From DASWOJ01 sp964250755 (GTDB lineage Bacteria; Pseudomonadota; Alphaproteobacteria; Acetobacterales; Acetobacteraceae), in contig CAXUHB010000003.1 of assembly GCA_964250755.1 (NCBI GenBank), forward strand, positions 230,063 to 294,062: a DNA stretch of 64,000 bases, written 5' to 3'. Positions 41,560 through 50,317 of the stretch are shown piece by piece. The first letter of the stretch is position 1. The number at the start of each line of letters is the position of its first letter. The notes beneath the pieces were generated by a model. It saw nothing but the letters and a program-made list of their open reading frames with translations, made no database searches and was not told the DNA's origin. The translations under genes were made by a program, and so were the position numbers.

Positions 41560-43056
41560 CTAGCCAAACCCCATGAACCCCGGCATCCCCGCAATCCCCC
41601 CCGCCCCCCGCAGCCGCCCCAGGTCCGGCACCGGCCGCGCCGTCCGCGCATCGCCCGCCAGCACCGCCTCCAGCGCCGCCGCAACGCCCAACACGTAGGC
41701 GTCCCCGCCCCGCGGCCCCACGATCTGCAACCCGAACGGCATCCCAGCCCGGTCTACCCCCACCGGCAGGGATACCGCCGGGTGCCCGGCCAGCGTCACC
41801 GCATAGGCCAGCGCCAGCCAATGAAAGTAGCTGCGCGTCGGCACGCCATCTATCTCCACCGGGAACAGCTCCGTCCAGGGCCGCGGGCTGATGGTGATGC
41901 TCGGCGTGATCAGCACGTCATGCACGGCAAAGAACCGCTGCCACCGCTGATACAGCGCCGTCTGCAGCGTGAACGCCCGGGCGATGTCCGCAGCCGAATA
42001 CCGCTTCCCCTCCGCCACGTTCGCCCGCACGTTCGGCCCGACATCATCAGCTCGCTCCCGCACCCGCGCCCCGTGCGCCGCAATGAAGGCGACGGCCCGC
42101 AGCACCTCGAACGCCTCATCGGCGCCCTGGCAGTCCGGCGCCGCATCCTCCGCCCGCGCGAAGGCGGCGCGGAACAGGCCGGTCTTCTCCGCGAACACCT
42201 CGGCCACGTGCCGCTCCACCGGTGCGAACCCCAGGTCGGGCGAGAACGCGGCGCGCACCGCCGACAGGTCCACCGGCGCCGGCGGGAAGAAGTCGCCCGG
42301 CGCCCGCACCCGGCGCCCATGCACCGTCGTCGCCAGCGGGTCGCGCGCGTCGTCCGACGCCATCGCCGACAGCAGCAGGCACACGTCCGGCACCGTCCGC
42401 CCCATCGGCCCCAGCACGGACAGCGGCGACCAGCCCAGCGGGCGCGTCTCCGCCGGCACCAGCCCCGGGGAGGGCCGAAAGCCCACCACGCCGTTGAACG
42501 CCGCCGGGTTCCGCAGGCTGCCGCCCATGTCCGACCCCGACGCCAGCGGCACCATGCCGCAGGCCAGCGCCACCGCGGACCCGCCGGACGACCCGGCGGC
42601 GGACCGCGTGGGGTCGAAGGGGTTGCCCGTCGCGCCATACACCGCGTTGCGCGTGTTCGCCCCGGCGCCGAACTCCGGCGTGTTAGTCTTGCCCAGCACG
42701 ATCCCGCCCGCCGCCCGCACCCGCGCCACCATGCCGCAATCGGTGGCGGGCACGTGGTCCCGGTAGATCGGGCTGCCGTAGGTCGTCCGCAGCCCGGCGG
42801 TGTCGTCCAGGTCCTTGATCCCCACGGGCAGGCCGTGCAGCGCCGGCAGGGCGTCGCCGCGCATCACCGCGGCCTCAGCCGCCTGGGCCGCCGCCGCCGC
42901 GCGCCCGAAGTCGCGGGCCACCATCGCGTTGACGGCGTGGTCCACGGCCTCGATCCGGGCGATGCAGCTTGCCGTCAGCTCCACCGGGGACAGCGCCTTC
43001 GCACCGATCAGGCGCCGGGCCTCGGTGGCCGGCAGGTCGCAAGGTTCGGTCATCAT
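41560..43056 (-). CDS. Amidase (amidase-signature family)
   Basis: 498 residues. The Ser-cisSer-Lys site is visible: Lys81 in PVGIKDLDDTAG, the cis-Ser in AAGSSGGSAVALACG (around 156-157) and Ser180 in SGSDMGGSLRNP. It hydrolyses carboxamides to acids and ammonia in the cytoplasm. It starts 15 bases after the gamma-glutamyltransferase stop, and the cupin follows, so the three probably degrade one gamma-glutamyl or acyl-amide compound. Confidence 0.93.
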   Translation of the reverse strand: MMTEPCDLPATEARRLIGAKALSPVELTASCIARIEAVDHAVNAMVARDFGRAAAAAQAAEAAVMRGDALPALHGLPVGIKDLDDTAGLRTTYGSPIYRDHVPATDCGMVARVRAAGGIVLGKTNTPEFGAGANTRNAVYGATGNPFDPTRSAAGSSGGSAVALACGMVPLASGSDMGGSLRNPAAFNGVVGFRPSPGLVPAETRPLGWSPLSVLGPMGRTVPDVCLLLSAMASDDARDPLATTVHGRRVRAPGDFFPPAPVDLSAVRAAFSPDLGFAPVERHVAEVFAEKTGLFRAAFARAEDAAPDCQGADEAFEVLRAVAFIAAHGARVRERADDVGPNVRANVAEGKRYSAADIARAFTLQTALYQRWQRFFAVHDVLITPSITISPRPWTELFPVEIDGVPTRSYFHWLALAYAVTLAGHPAVSLPVGVDRAGMPFGLQIVGPRGGDAYVLGVAAALEAVLAGDARTARPVPDLGRLRGAGGIAGMPGFMGFG

Positions 43057-43071
43057 CAGTATCCCATCGTC

Positions 43072-44673
43072 CTAGTAACCCAGGGCCATGCCGTCCTTGC
43101 GCGGGTCGGACCCGCCCATCAGGACGCCGCGCGCGTGGTCAATCCAGATGGCCTGGCCGCCGCCGTGCGGGCGCTCCACCGGGCCGACCGGGTGGCCCAT
43201 GCGGGCCAGGGCCTCCAGCGTGGATGCAGGGATGCCGCGCTCGGCCTCCACCTGCCCGGCGTAGGGAAAGATGCGCGGCAGGTCCAAGGCGGCCTGCACG
43301 TCCATGCCCCAGTCGAACATGTTGGTCAGGAACAGGGTCTGCCCCATCGGCTGGAAGTGCCCGCCCATAACGCCGAACGGCATCACCGCCCGCCCGTCCT
43401 TGGTCACCATGCCGGGGATGATCGTGTGCATCGGCCGCTTGCCCGGCGCGATGCAGTTCGGGTGCCCCCGCTGCAGCCGGAACCCCAGCCCGCGGTTCTG
43501 CAGCATCACCCCCGACCGCGGCGCCAGGATGCCCGACCCGAAGCCCTGGAACAGCGAGTTGATGAACGAGCACGCATTCCCGTCGCGGTCCACGGTGCAG
43601 AGGTAAACCGTGTCCCGATGCGCCGGCAGCATCGCCTCCCCTGCCGCCGGCAGGTGCGGCATCGCCCGGTCCGGCTGGATCAGCTCCTGCATGGCGCGCA
43701 GGTAGGTGGGGTCTAGCAGCCGCGCTACTGGCACCTCGGCCTGCGCCGGGTCGGCCAGGAAGGCGTCGCGGTCGCGATAGACCAGGCGCGCGGCCTCCAG
43801 GTGGCGGTGCAGCCGCTCCGGCCCCAGCGGCCCGCCCTGCGCCGGCGGCATCCCGTCCAGGATGCCCAGCAGCATCAGCACCAGCAGGCCGGAGCCGTTG
43901 GGCGGGCACTGCCAGACCTCCATGCCGCGCCAGGCCGTGCGTATGGGTTCGACGAACTCCGCCACCGTGCGCCCGGCGGCGAAGTCGGCCTCGGTTTGCA
44001 CGCCGCCATGGGCCTGCAGGGTGGCGGCCATGTCGGCGGCGGCGGCGCCCTCGTAGAAGCCGCGCGACCCCTGCTGGGCGATGGCGCGCAAGGTCTCGGC
44101 CAGCTCGGGCTGGCGGAACAGGTCGCCGGGTTGGGGGGCGTGGCCGCCGGGCAGGAAGGCGTGCGCGCCGGTGCGGCGCAGCTTGTCCACCTGGCCCGCC
44201 CAGTCCGATGCCACCCGGTCATGCACGGGCCAGCCGTCCTCGGCCATGGCGATGGCCGGCTGCAGCAGCTCGTCCAGCCCGCGCGTGCCGTGGGCGGCCA
44301 GCAGCGTCTCCCAGGCGGAGACTGCGCCGGGGATGGTGACGGCGTGGGCGGACGTGTTCTCCAGCGCCGTGATGCCGTGCGCGTCGTAGTAATCCGTGGT
44401 CGCGCCCGCCGCGGCCCGGCCCGAGCCGTTCAGCGCCACGATCCCGCCCCCGGCCGGCGCCCACAGGCAGAAGCAGTCGCCGCCGATGCCGGTGGACTGC
44501 GGCTCGATCACGCCCAGCACGGCGGCGGCAGCCACGGCGGCGTCCAGCGCGTTGCCGCCCCGGCGCATCACGTCCAGCGCGGTCAGGGTCGCCGCGGGCA
44601 TGGACGTGGCGGCCATGCCGTGCGTGGCGTAGGCCGGGCTGCGCCCGGGCAGGTGGAAGTCGCGCATCGGCAT
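43072..44673 (-). CDS. Gamma-glutamyltransferase family protein (second)
   Basis: 533 residues from ATG 44673. MRRGGNALDAAVAAAAVLGV and GIGGDCFCLWAPAGG begin the large subunit; DTVYLCTVDRDGNACSFINS holds the catalytic Thr in the family position; MPFGVMGGHFQPMGQ ends the small subunit. No signal peptide. It is the first gene of a tight operon with an amidase and a cupin. A longer open frame upstream is not supported by homology. Confidence 0.92.
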   Translation of the reverse strand: MPMRDFHLPGRSPAYATHGMAATSMPAATLTALDVMRRGGNALDAAVAAAAVLGVIEPQSTGIGGDCFCLWAPAGGGIVALNGSGRAAAGATTDYYDAHGITALENTSAHAVTIPGAVSAWETLLAAHGTRGLDELLQPAIAMAEDGWPVHDRVASDWAGQVDKLRRTGAHAFLPGGHAPQPGDLFRQPELAETLRAIAQQGSRGFYEGAAAADMAATLQAHGGVQTEADFAAGRTVAEFVEPIRTAWRGMEVWQCPPNGSGLLVLMLLGILDGMPPAQGGPLGPERLHRHLEAARLVYRDRDAFLADPAQAEVPVARLLDPTYLRAMQELIQPDRAMPHLPAAGEAMLPAHRDTVYLCTVDRDGNACSFINSLFQGFGSGILAPRSGVMLQNRGLGFRLQRGHPNCIAPGKRPMHTIIPGMVTKDGRAVMPFGVMGGHFQPMGQTLFLTNMFDWGMDVQAALDLPRIFPYAGQVEAERGIPASTLEALARMGHPVGPVERPHGGGQAIWIDHARGVLMGGSDPRKDGMALGY

Positions 44674-44952
44674 CGCTGGAGTCCCTTGGTTGTCATAGGC
44701 CGCCCATGCGGCACAATCCCCTTGCGGAGTCGGCCTGGCAAGCCGGGGCCTGCCCGCCGCTGGCCGCCCATGATGCACGGCAGGGGGTGCAGCGCTGGGC
44801 CGCCTCTGCCACGGCCCGCCGCCATCCGGCCGCGGCGGCAGCGGCGAAAGCGGCAGGCAGGGCGGCCCGGCACCCCTGGACCTCGGGCGGCGGCGCATCA
44901 TGTCCCATCCACCACCAACACTCCACGCACGACAAACACAAGGATACGCCGC

Positions 44953-45408
44953 ATGACCGCCGCCGCAGCAGTGCTGAAGCAGAAAGGCTCCGACGTCATC
45001 ACCATCGCGCCGGACGCCACGGTGCAGGAATTGGCGGCCCTCATCAGCTCGCGCCGCATCGGCGCGGTGGTGGTGTCGGCGGACGGCAAGCGCATGGCCG
45101 GCATCGTCAGCGAGCGCGACGTGGTGAAGGCCATCGCCGCCAAGGGCGAGGCGGCGCTGCGCCTGACGGCCGCGGACATCATGACGAAGGAGGTGGTCAC
45201 CGCCACCGCCCGCACGACGATGGACCAGGCGATGGAGATGATGGACGCCGGCTACTTCCGGCACCTGCCCGTGCTGGAGGGCGAGGAACTGATCGGCATC
45301 CTGAGCGTGCGCGATGCGGTGCGGGCGCACATCCAGTCCCAGGCGCAGGAGGTGAGCAGCCTGATGGACTACGTCCACCGCGGCGCCAAGGCCGACGGGC
45401 TGCGCTGA
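44953..45408 (+). CDS. CBS-domain pair protein
   Basis: 151 residues consisting of two CBS domains: VITIAPDATVQELAALISSR with MAGIVSERDVVKAIA, and VVTATARTTMDQAMEMMDAG with LIGILSVRDAVRAHI. Such proteins bind AMP/ATP, NAD or similar ligands and may control partner enzymes. No catalytic domain. It is transcribed alone, divergent from the GGT-amidase-cupin operon; 44674-44952 between them shows no gene. Confidence 0.92.
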   Translation: MTAAAAVLKQKGSDVITIAPDATVQELAALISSRRIGAVVVSADGKRMAGIVSERDVVKAIAAKGEAALRLTAADIMTKEVVTATARTTMDQAMEMMDAGYFRHLPVLEGEELIGILSVRDAVRAHIQSQAQEVSSLMDYVHRGAKADGLR

Positions 45409-45564
45409 CAGGGTCGCCTGCGCCGCGCTGCACGGGGCGGCTGCCTTGACGGCTGGCCGCCGGCCCGGCGCGGCGGCGCTGCGGACGAGGCATCGGACCA
45501 GCAGGGCACCGCATCGTTGGCAGGTGCTTGCCCCGGCTTGCCGCACTGGTGATAGGATCGGCGC

Positions 45565-46143
45565 ATGAACATCGCCCTCCGCAAGCCGATGACTCCGCAA
45601 GAGTTCCTTGCCTGGGAGGAGCGCCAGCCCGGCAAGTGGGAGTTCGACGGCTTCGCCCCAGTTGCGATGGTGGACGTCAGGTTGGCGCACTCAGCCATCC
45701 AGGCCAACCTTATCACCGCCCTGCGGACGCGGTTGAGGGGCCGGCCATGCCAGCCGCATGAGAGCGACATGAAGATCGAGGCCGCCGGACGCATCCGCTA
45801 CCCCGACGCCTTCGTCCACTGCACCCGGTTGCCTCCCGATGCGACCGTCGTGACGGAGCCGGTCGTCGTCTTTGAAATCCTGAGCGAGACCACGGCCAAC
45901 ACCGACCTGGTCACCAAGGACGCCGAGTACCGCGCTACGCCCTCCATCCAGCGCTACGTCATCCTGGAGCAGACGGACGCCGGGGCGCTGACCTTCTCCC
46001 GCAAGGGCGGGGACTGGCTGGCCGAGCCTCTGTCAGGCGACGGCGCCGTGCTGCACATGCCGGAGATCGGGATAGAAGTCCCGTTGGCAGGGCTTTACCT
46101 CGATGTCGAACTGACGGGCGGCACAGGGGTGGCCTCCGCCTGA
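45565..46143 (+). CDS. Uma2-family (DUF820) putative endonuclease (second)
   Basis: 192 residues. MTPQEFLAWEERQPGKWEFD, RIRYPDAFVHC and EPVVVFEILSETTANTD keep the Uma2 pattern. It differs from the copy at 39883 in most positions, so it is not a recent duplicate. ATG 45565 lies 156 bases after the CBS-protein stop. Function unknown. Confidence 0.83.
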   Translation: MNIALRKPMTPQEFLAWEERQPGKWEFDGFAPVAMVDVRLAHSAIQANLITALRTRLRGRPCQPHESDMKIEAAGRIRYPDAFVHCTRLPPDATVVTEPVVVFEILSETTANTDLVTKDAEYRATPSIQRYVILEQTDAGALTFSRKGGDWLAEPLSGDGAVLHMPEIGIEVPLAGLYLDVELTGGTGVASA

Positions 46144-46260
46144 AGCAGGGCCGCAGGCTCTCACGGCAGCCCAACCAGCCGCAAACCCCAACCTCACGCC
46201 TGTTTATGTTGCACTGCACAAAATAGTGGTGGATGCTTCCTGCCAGTGGGAGCAACTGCG

Positions 46261-47007
46261 ATGACGGACCTTCTGCCGGCGGACATGGGCCGGCTCGACG
46301 TGGCGGCGCTGTCCTGGTTCCTGGCGGCCTGGCTCGGCTACGGCCAGGCCATCCACGCCCTGCCCTGGCCCGGCAGCATCACGGCGCGCATGGGCGAGGT
46401 GCGCCGGGCCTGGATGCATACCATGCTGGGCCGGGACAACCGCATCACCGACGCATCGCTGATCGGCCACACCGTCCACAGCGCGACCTTCTTCGCTTCC
46501 ACCACCATGGTCGCCCTGGCGGCGCTGCTGGGCCTGCTGGGCGGGTTCGAGCGGACCTATGCCACCCTGCAGGACCTTTCCTTCACGGCAAAGTCCAGCC
46601 GCGGCTTGACCGAGGGCAAGCTGATGCTGCTCCTGCTGGTGTTCGCCCACACCTTCCTGAAGCTGAGCTGGGCGCTGCGCCAGCTCAACTACACCCTGGC
46701 GCTGATCGGCGCCGCGCCGCTGAAGCCCGGCGCCGCGCAGCGGGACGGGATTGCGACGCAGCTCGGCGCCTTGCTGTCCCTGGCCGTCCGCAGCTTCAAC
46801 GCGGGCATACGCGGCTACTACTTCGCGCTGGCGGCGCTGACCTGGATGCTGGGGGCGGAGGCGTTCATGGTGGCAACGTGCGGAATCGTGGCGATGCTGC
46901 TGTGGCGCCAGTTCCTGTCCGGCACGGCCGGGGCCATACGGGACAGCCACGCGGCGGTGCTGGGCGTGGAAGAACCGGGCTTCGGCGGGGCGCTGCAGCC
47001 GCGGTAG
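46261..47007 (+). CDS. DUF599 membrane protein
   Basis: 248 residues with about four membrane helices (LSWFLAAWLGYGQAIHALPW; STTMVALAALLGLLGGFE; LMLLLLVFAHTFLKLSWALR; IRGYYFALAALTWMLGAEAF). The pattern and length fit DUF599, an inner-membrane family of unknown role. GGGAG lies 9 bases before ATG 46261; a GTG 15 bases upstream is also possible. Converges on the metallopeptidase gene. Confidence 0.85.
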   Translation: MTDLLPADMGRLDVAALSWFLAAWLGYGQAIHALPWPGSITARMGEVRRAWMHTMLGRDNRITDASLIGHTVHSATFFASTTMVALAALLGLLGGFERTYATLQDLSFTAKSSRGLTEGKLMLLLLVFAHTFLKLSWALRQLNYTLALIGAAPLKPGAAQRDGIATQLGALLSLAVRSFNAGIRGYYFALAALTWMLGAEAFMVATCGIVAMLLWRQFLSGTAGAIRDSHAAVLGVEEPGFGGALQPR

Positions 47008-47051
47008 GAACCTGCCGGGCCGGGCGGCGTGACCCCTGACCCGGCTCCTGC

Positions 47052-48005
47052 CTATATCGGCCCCTGGAACGTGTTGCACGCCGCGATGGTGCCCTCCCGC
47101 AGCCCCGTCGTCAGCCAGCGCGTGCGCTGCTGCGCGGTGCCGTGGGTGAAGCTGTCCGGCACCGCCGCCCGCCCGGACTCCCGCGCGATGCGGTCGTCGC
47201 CGATGCTGCTGGCGGTGCGGGCGGCCTGCTGGATGTCGTTGGCGTCCAAGTTGCCGTGGCGCTCGTTCATCTTCTTGGCCCACACCCCGGCTAGGCAGTC
47301 CGCCATCAGCTCGGTCCGCACCGACAGGTTGTTGGCCGTGGCCTGGTCGGCATCGCGCTCTGCCGCTTGCACCTTGGGCAGCAGGCCCAGCAGGTTCTGC
47401 ACGTGGTGGCCCACCTCATGCGAGATCACGTAGGCGTAGGCGAACTCGCCGCCGCCGCCGAAGCGCTGCTGCATCTCGGCGAAGAACGCGGTGTCCAGGT
47501 ACAGCTTGCGGTCCAGCGGGCAGTAGAACGGCCCCGCCGCCGCCTGCGCCGTGCCGCAGCCGGACGCGGTGCGTCCGGTGAACAGCACCAGGACCGGGCG
47601 CTGATACTGGATGCCGGCCTGGCGCGGCAGCTCGGCGGACCAGACGTCCTCCGTCTCCCCCAGCACCTTGGCGACGAAGCCGCCCACGGCGTCCGCGGGC
47701 GCCCCGGCTTGGGGTCCGGCCTGAGAGCCGAACTGCGATCCCGCCTGGGGTTGGCGCTGCGGCGCGGGCTGCTGCGGCGGCGGCGCATATTGCTGCGCCG
47801 GCTGGCCGCCGCCGGTCACCATCTCGGCCCCGCCTATCAGGATGCGCGGGTCTATGCCGGTCGCCCAGCCGATCACGCACAGGATCAGGATGGCGCCGAT
47901 GCCCAGCCCGCCGCGCCCGACCGGGAAGCCCCCGCCTCCACCGCCGCCGGGCTGTCCACGCCGGTCCTCGATGTTCGAGGAGGCTCTGAGGTCGTCGTCC
48001 TGCAT
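47052..48005 (-). CDS. Neutral zinc metallopeptidase, YpfJ family
   Basis: 317 residues. A single N-terminal membrane segment (IGAILILCVIGWATGI) follows a Gly-rich start; a Gln/Pro linker (about 80-110) leads to the catalytic domain with VISHEVGHHVQNLLG, the HExxH zinc site, and MADCLAGVWA with the third ligand region. Probably anchored in the inner membrane facing the periplasm. The next gene upstream is the FrhB-family protein, whose stop lies 17 bases before this ATG. Confidence 0.9.
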   Translation of the reverse strand: MQDDDLRASSNIEDRRGQPGGGGGGGFPVGRGGLGIGAILILCVIGWATGIDPRILIGGAEMVTGGGQPAQQYAPPPQQPAPQRQPQAGSQFGSQAGPQAGAPADAVGGFVAKVLGETEDVWSAELPRQAGIQYQRPVLVLFTGRTASGCGTAQAAAGPFYCPLDRKLYLDTAFFAEMQQRFGGGGEFAYAYVISHEVGHHVQNLLGLLPKVQAAERDADQATANNLSVRTELMADCLAGVWAKKMNERHGNLDANDIQQAARTASSIGDDRIARESGRAAVPDSFTHGTAQQRTRWLTTGLREGTIAACNTFQGPI

Positions 48006-48022
48006 CGGTCGGCTCCGCTGGG

Positions 48023-49294
48023 CTAGGTGGCCTCTACGTCCGGCGCAGGGGATCGTTCCGCATGGGGCAGCTCGTCCGGCGCCGGCGCCAGGCCATAGGG
48101 GGCCAGCAAGGCCCAAATGTGGCCCGGCACCATCGTCCGCAGCCGCCGGGGATGGGCGCGGCGCAGGTGCAGCACGGTCTCGGCGGCCTTCATCTCGACC
48201 CGCGTGCGCGCGAACTCCAGCCCGCGCGGGCCGACCCGGGGCATCAGCCAGCCGACGACCGGCCGCAGCCAATCCGGCATGGAGCGCAGCGGCAGCCCGC
48301 CCGCCGCCCGCGCGACGTTGCCGATGAAGCCGCGCACCGCCCCGGCCCGCTTGCCGGCGCTGCCCGGCGCGGACACCTGGACCTCGTCGCCCAGGGCCGC
48401 CAGCAGTTCCTCCCCGCGGGCGTTGCGGACCAGCAGCCACTGCTCCCCCTGCCCGCCCATGTAGCCCACCGTCAGGTCGGCCAGCACGTTGGTGTAGTCC
48501 ACGCAGGTCCGGCAGGTCATCGGGAAGAAGTCGGCGGGCAGCTTGCTGATGGGCAGTTGCAGGAAAGGGATCAGCCGCGTGCGCCCGTCCGCGAAGCGCA
48601 GCTCCACCCGGTAGTCCGCCCGGAACTCCAAATATGTGATCGTGCCGGGGTCCTCGGCCAGCAGGGCCAGGAACTGGTGAAACCGCTCAGTCGTCGTGTT
48701 GTCCGAACACGGCGTGCCGATGACGAACAGGCGGTCGAAGCCCAGCGTCGCCTCGATGCCGCGCAACGCATGGACCTGGCACGGGATGCCGATCACCGCG
48801 ACCCGGCGGTAGCCGCGGGCGCGGGCGGGTTCCAGCAGGGCGAGCAAGGGCGCGAAGCCCATTCGCATCCCGCGGCAGGCGGCCATGCCCACGGCCTCCG
48901 TCACCAGCACCGGGACCGGGCGCCACTTGTCATCGGGATCTGGCGCCATCGTCAGCACGGCGTCCACGGTGCCGGTCTCCAGCAGGCGCTCGGCGATGCG
49001 GGTGGTGATCCCGGTCCACTGCGCGCCCGGGCTGGGCTGGCGCAGGGAGGCGCGGAGCATCCGGCGGAACGGCCCGAAGTGCAGCTCGTCCGGACGCGCC
49101 GGGTCGCGCGCGCGTCCGTGGACCTGGGCTTCCAGGGCGGGATAGTCCGGAGCGATGAACTGGCAGGCGGTGCCGCACAGGCCGGGGGTCGCGGTGCGGG
49201 ACAGGCCGCAATCGGTGCAGAGGCCGCGCGGAGCGGCGGGGGGCAGCGGGGGTGCCCAGACGCCCGGAATGGTGGGCAGGGCTTCGGTTGTCAT
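48023..49294 (-). CDS. FrhB-family protein, similar to divinyl chlorophyllide 8-vinyl reductase BciB / HCAR
   Basis: 423 residues. An N-terminal Cys cluster (RGLCTDCGLSRTATPGLCGT, then AC) and QVHGRARDPARPDELHFGPF are followed by SPGAQWTGITTRIAERLLET, GIPCQVHALRGIEATLGFDR, GTPCSDNTTTERFHQFLALL and MTCRTCVDYTNVLADLTVGY with MGG. This is the FrhB C-terminal flavin/iron-sulfur fold, and the order matches BciB and hydroxymethyl chlorophyll a reductase. Those use ferredoxin to reduce tetrapyrroles. No bacteriochlorophyll genes are in the window, so a photosynthetic role is unproven; other FrhB reductases remain possible. Confidence 0.75.
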   Translation of the reverse strand: MTTEALPTIPGVWAPPLPPAAPRGLCTDCGLSRTATPGLCGTACQFIAPDYPALEAQVHGRARDPARPDELHFGPFRRMLRASLRQPSPGAQWTGITTRIAERLLETGTVDAVLTMAPDPDDKWRPVPVLVTEAVGMAACRGMRMGFAPLLALLEPARARGYRRVAVIGIPCQVHALRGIEATLGFDRLFVIGTPCSDNTTTERFHQFLALLAEDPGTITYLEFRADYRVELRFADGRTRLIPFLQLPISKLPADFFPMTCRTCVDYTNVLADLTVGYMGGQGEQWLLVRNARGEELLAALGDEVQVSAPGSAGKRAGAVRGFIGNVARAAGGLPLRSMPDWLRPVVGWLMPRVGPRGLEFARTRVEMKAAETVLHLRRAHPRRLRTMVPGHIWALLAPYGLAPAPDELPHAERSPAPDVEAT

Positions 49295-49351
49295 CGTAGG
49301 CCACCTGTGTCGTGGCGGTCCAGCGGCTGCCAGGATGAGCCTTGCTGCCCC

Positions 49352-49385
49352 GGGATTGCCGCGTCGCTCCGCTCCTCGCAATGAC
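49352..49385 (+). repeat. Palindromic dispersed repeat, half copy
   Basis: GGGATTGCCGCGTCGCTCC then GCTCCTCGCAATGAC equals the right half of the elements at 34238, 50192 and 57574. The left half is missing. Confidence 0.6.
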
Positions 49386-49427
49386 GTGCGAGGGCAGGCG
49401 TCCGCCCGTCAGCTTCAGACAAGGCCA

Positions 49428-50093
49428 TTACTCCAACGCTCCCCGCAACGCCGCCCCGGCGGCCAGGGGGCACAGCGGCAGCGCCCCGGCCAGCACCGCC
49501 GCCAGCAGCAGCAAGTGCGGGCGGGGCGTCAAGCCGGATTGCGCGGCCTCCGCCGCCGCCGCGCCGAAGATCAGCACCGGCATGGCCAGCGGCAGCACCA
49601 GCAGCGGCAGCAGCACCCCGCCGCGCCGGGCGCCCAGCACCACAGCGGCGCCCAGCGTCCCCAGCAGCGACAGCGCCAAAGTGCCCGGCAGCAGCCCGGC
49701 CAGCAGCACCGGCACCGCCGCCGGGTCCAGTTGCAGCATGACGGCCAGCGGCCCCGCCGCCAGCAGCAGCGGCAGGCCCGTGCCCAGCCAGTGCGCCAGC
49801 GCCTTCACGCCCGCCACGCCCGCCGCGGCCATGCCGCCGAGCATGAGCTGGTCCAGCGACCCGTCCTCGAAGTCCGCGCCGAACAGCCGGTCCAGCGGCA
49901 GCAGCGCCGCCAGCAGCGCGCACACCCACACGATCCCCGGCGCGATCCGCCCGAGGGTTTCAGGCGCCGGGCCGATGGCAAGCGGGAACAGCGCGCCCGC
50001 CAGCACGAAGAACAGCACGGCGGCCAGCGTGTCCGCGCCGTGGCGGAGGGACAGGCGCAGTTCGCGCCGCAGCAAGGCCAGGGCGGCGGTCAT
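49428..50093 (-). CDS. ccmB: Heme exporter permease CcmB
   Basis: 221 residues with six membrane helices and the typical LLRRELRLSLRHGADTLAAV start and ADFEDGSLDQLMLGG loop. CcmB with CcmA forms the ABC transporter that releases heme from CcmC/CcmE during c-type cytochrome assembly. It lies 224 bases after ccmA, a gap filled by a palindromic repeat and an 18-bp tandem duplication. It sits next to acnA, a layout seen in related alphaproteobacteria. Confidence 0.93.
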   Translation of the reverse strand: MTAALALLRRELRLSLRHGADTLAAVLFFVLAGALFPLAIGPAPETLGRIAPGIVWVCALLAALLPLDRLFGADFEDGSLDQLMLGGMAAAGVAGVKALAHWLGTGLPLLLAAGPLAVMLQLDPAAVPVLLAGLLPGTLALSLLGTLGAAVVLGARRGGVLLPLLVLPLAMPVLIFGAAAAEAAQSGLTPRPHLLLLAAVLAGALPLCPLAAGAALRGALE

Positions 50094-50110
50094 GCGGCCG
50101 TATCCGTCAT

Positions 50111-50146
50111 CATGAAGCGTCTCCGCAGCATGAAGCGTCTCCGCAG
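50111..50146 (-). repeat. 18-bp perfect tandem duplication before ccmB
   Basis: CATGAAGCGTCTCCGCAG occurs twice in a row on the plus strand, so the minus-strand leader of ccmB carries two copies with an ATG each. The second copy ends 17 bases before the ccmB start and may change its translation. Confidence 0.55.
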
Positions 50147-50191
50147 CCTAGCGCTCTAGGAAACAGTGCCGACGGCTGGGTTCGCCCACCC

Positions 50192-50289
50192 GTCATTGCG
50201 AGCTGCCTTTGCGGCGCGGCAATCCAGGGGCCGAACGCACGGTCCCGGCGGCCCCTGAATTGCCGCGGCGCTGCGCGCCTCGCAATGAC
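50192..50289. repeat. Palindromic dispersed repeat, copy 2, inside the ccmA-ccmB operon
   Basis: Starts GTCATTGCGAG, has GCGGCAATCCAGGGGC and TGAATTGCCGCGGCGC, and ends CTCGCAATGAC; ends inverted, 98 bp. It separates ccmA and ccmB, which are usually adjacent, so it was probably inserted into or expanded within the operon. Confidence 0.7.
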
Positions 50290-50317
50290 GGCCTTTGACA
50301 GTTGGTCAGGGCTGCGC

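Noticed and set aside
43072..45690. An 872-residue gamma-glutamyltransferase
   Set aside because: Only the last 533 residues match the family; the upstream part overlaps the CBS gene on the other strand and is low-complexity.
50111..50146. CRISPR array
   Set aside because: Two copies lie back to back with no spacers and no cas genes; it is a simple tandem duplication.
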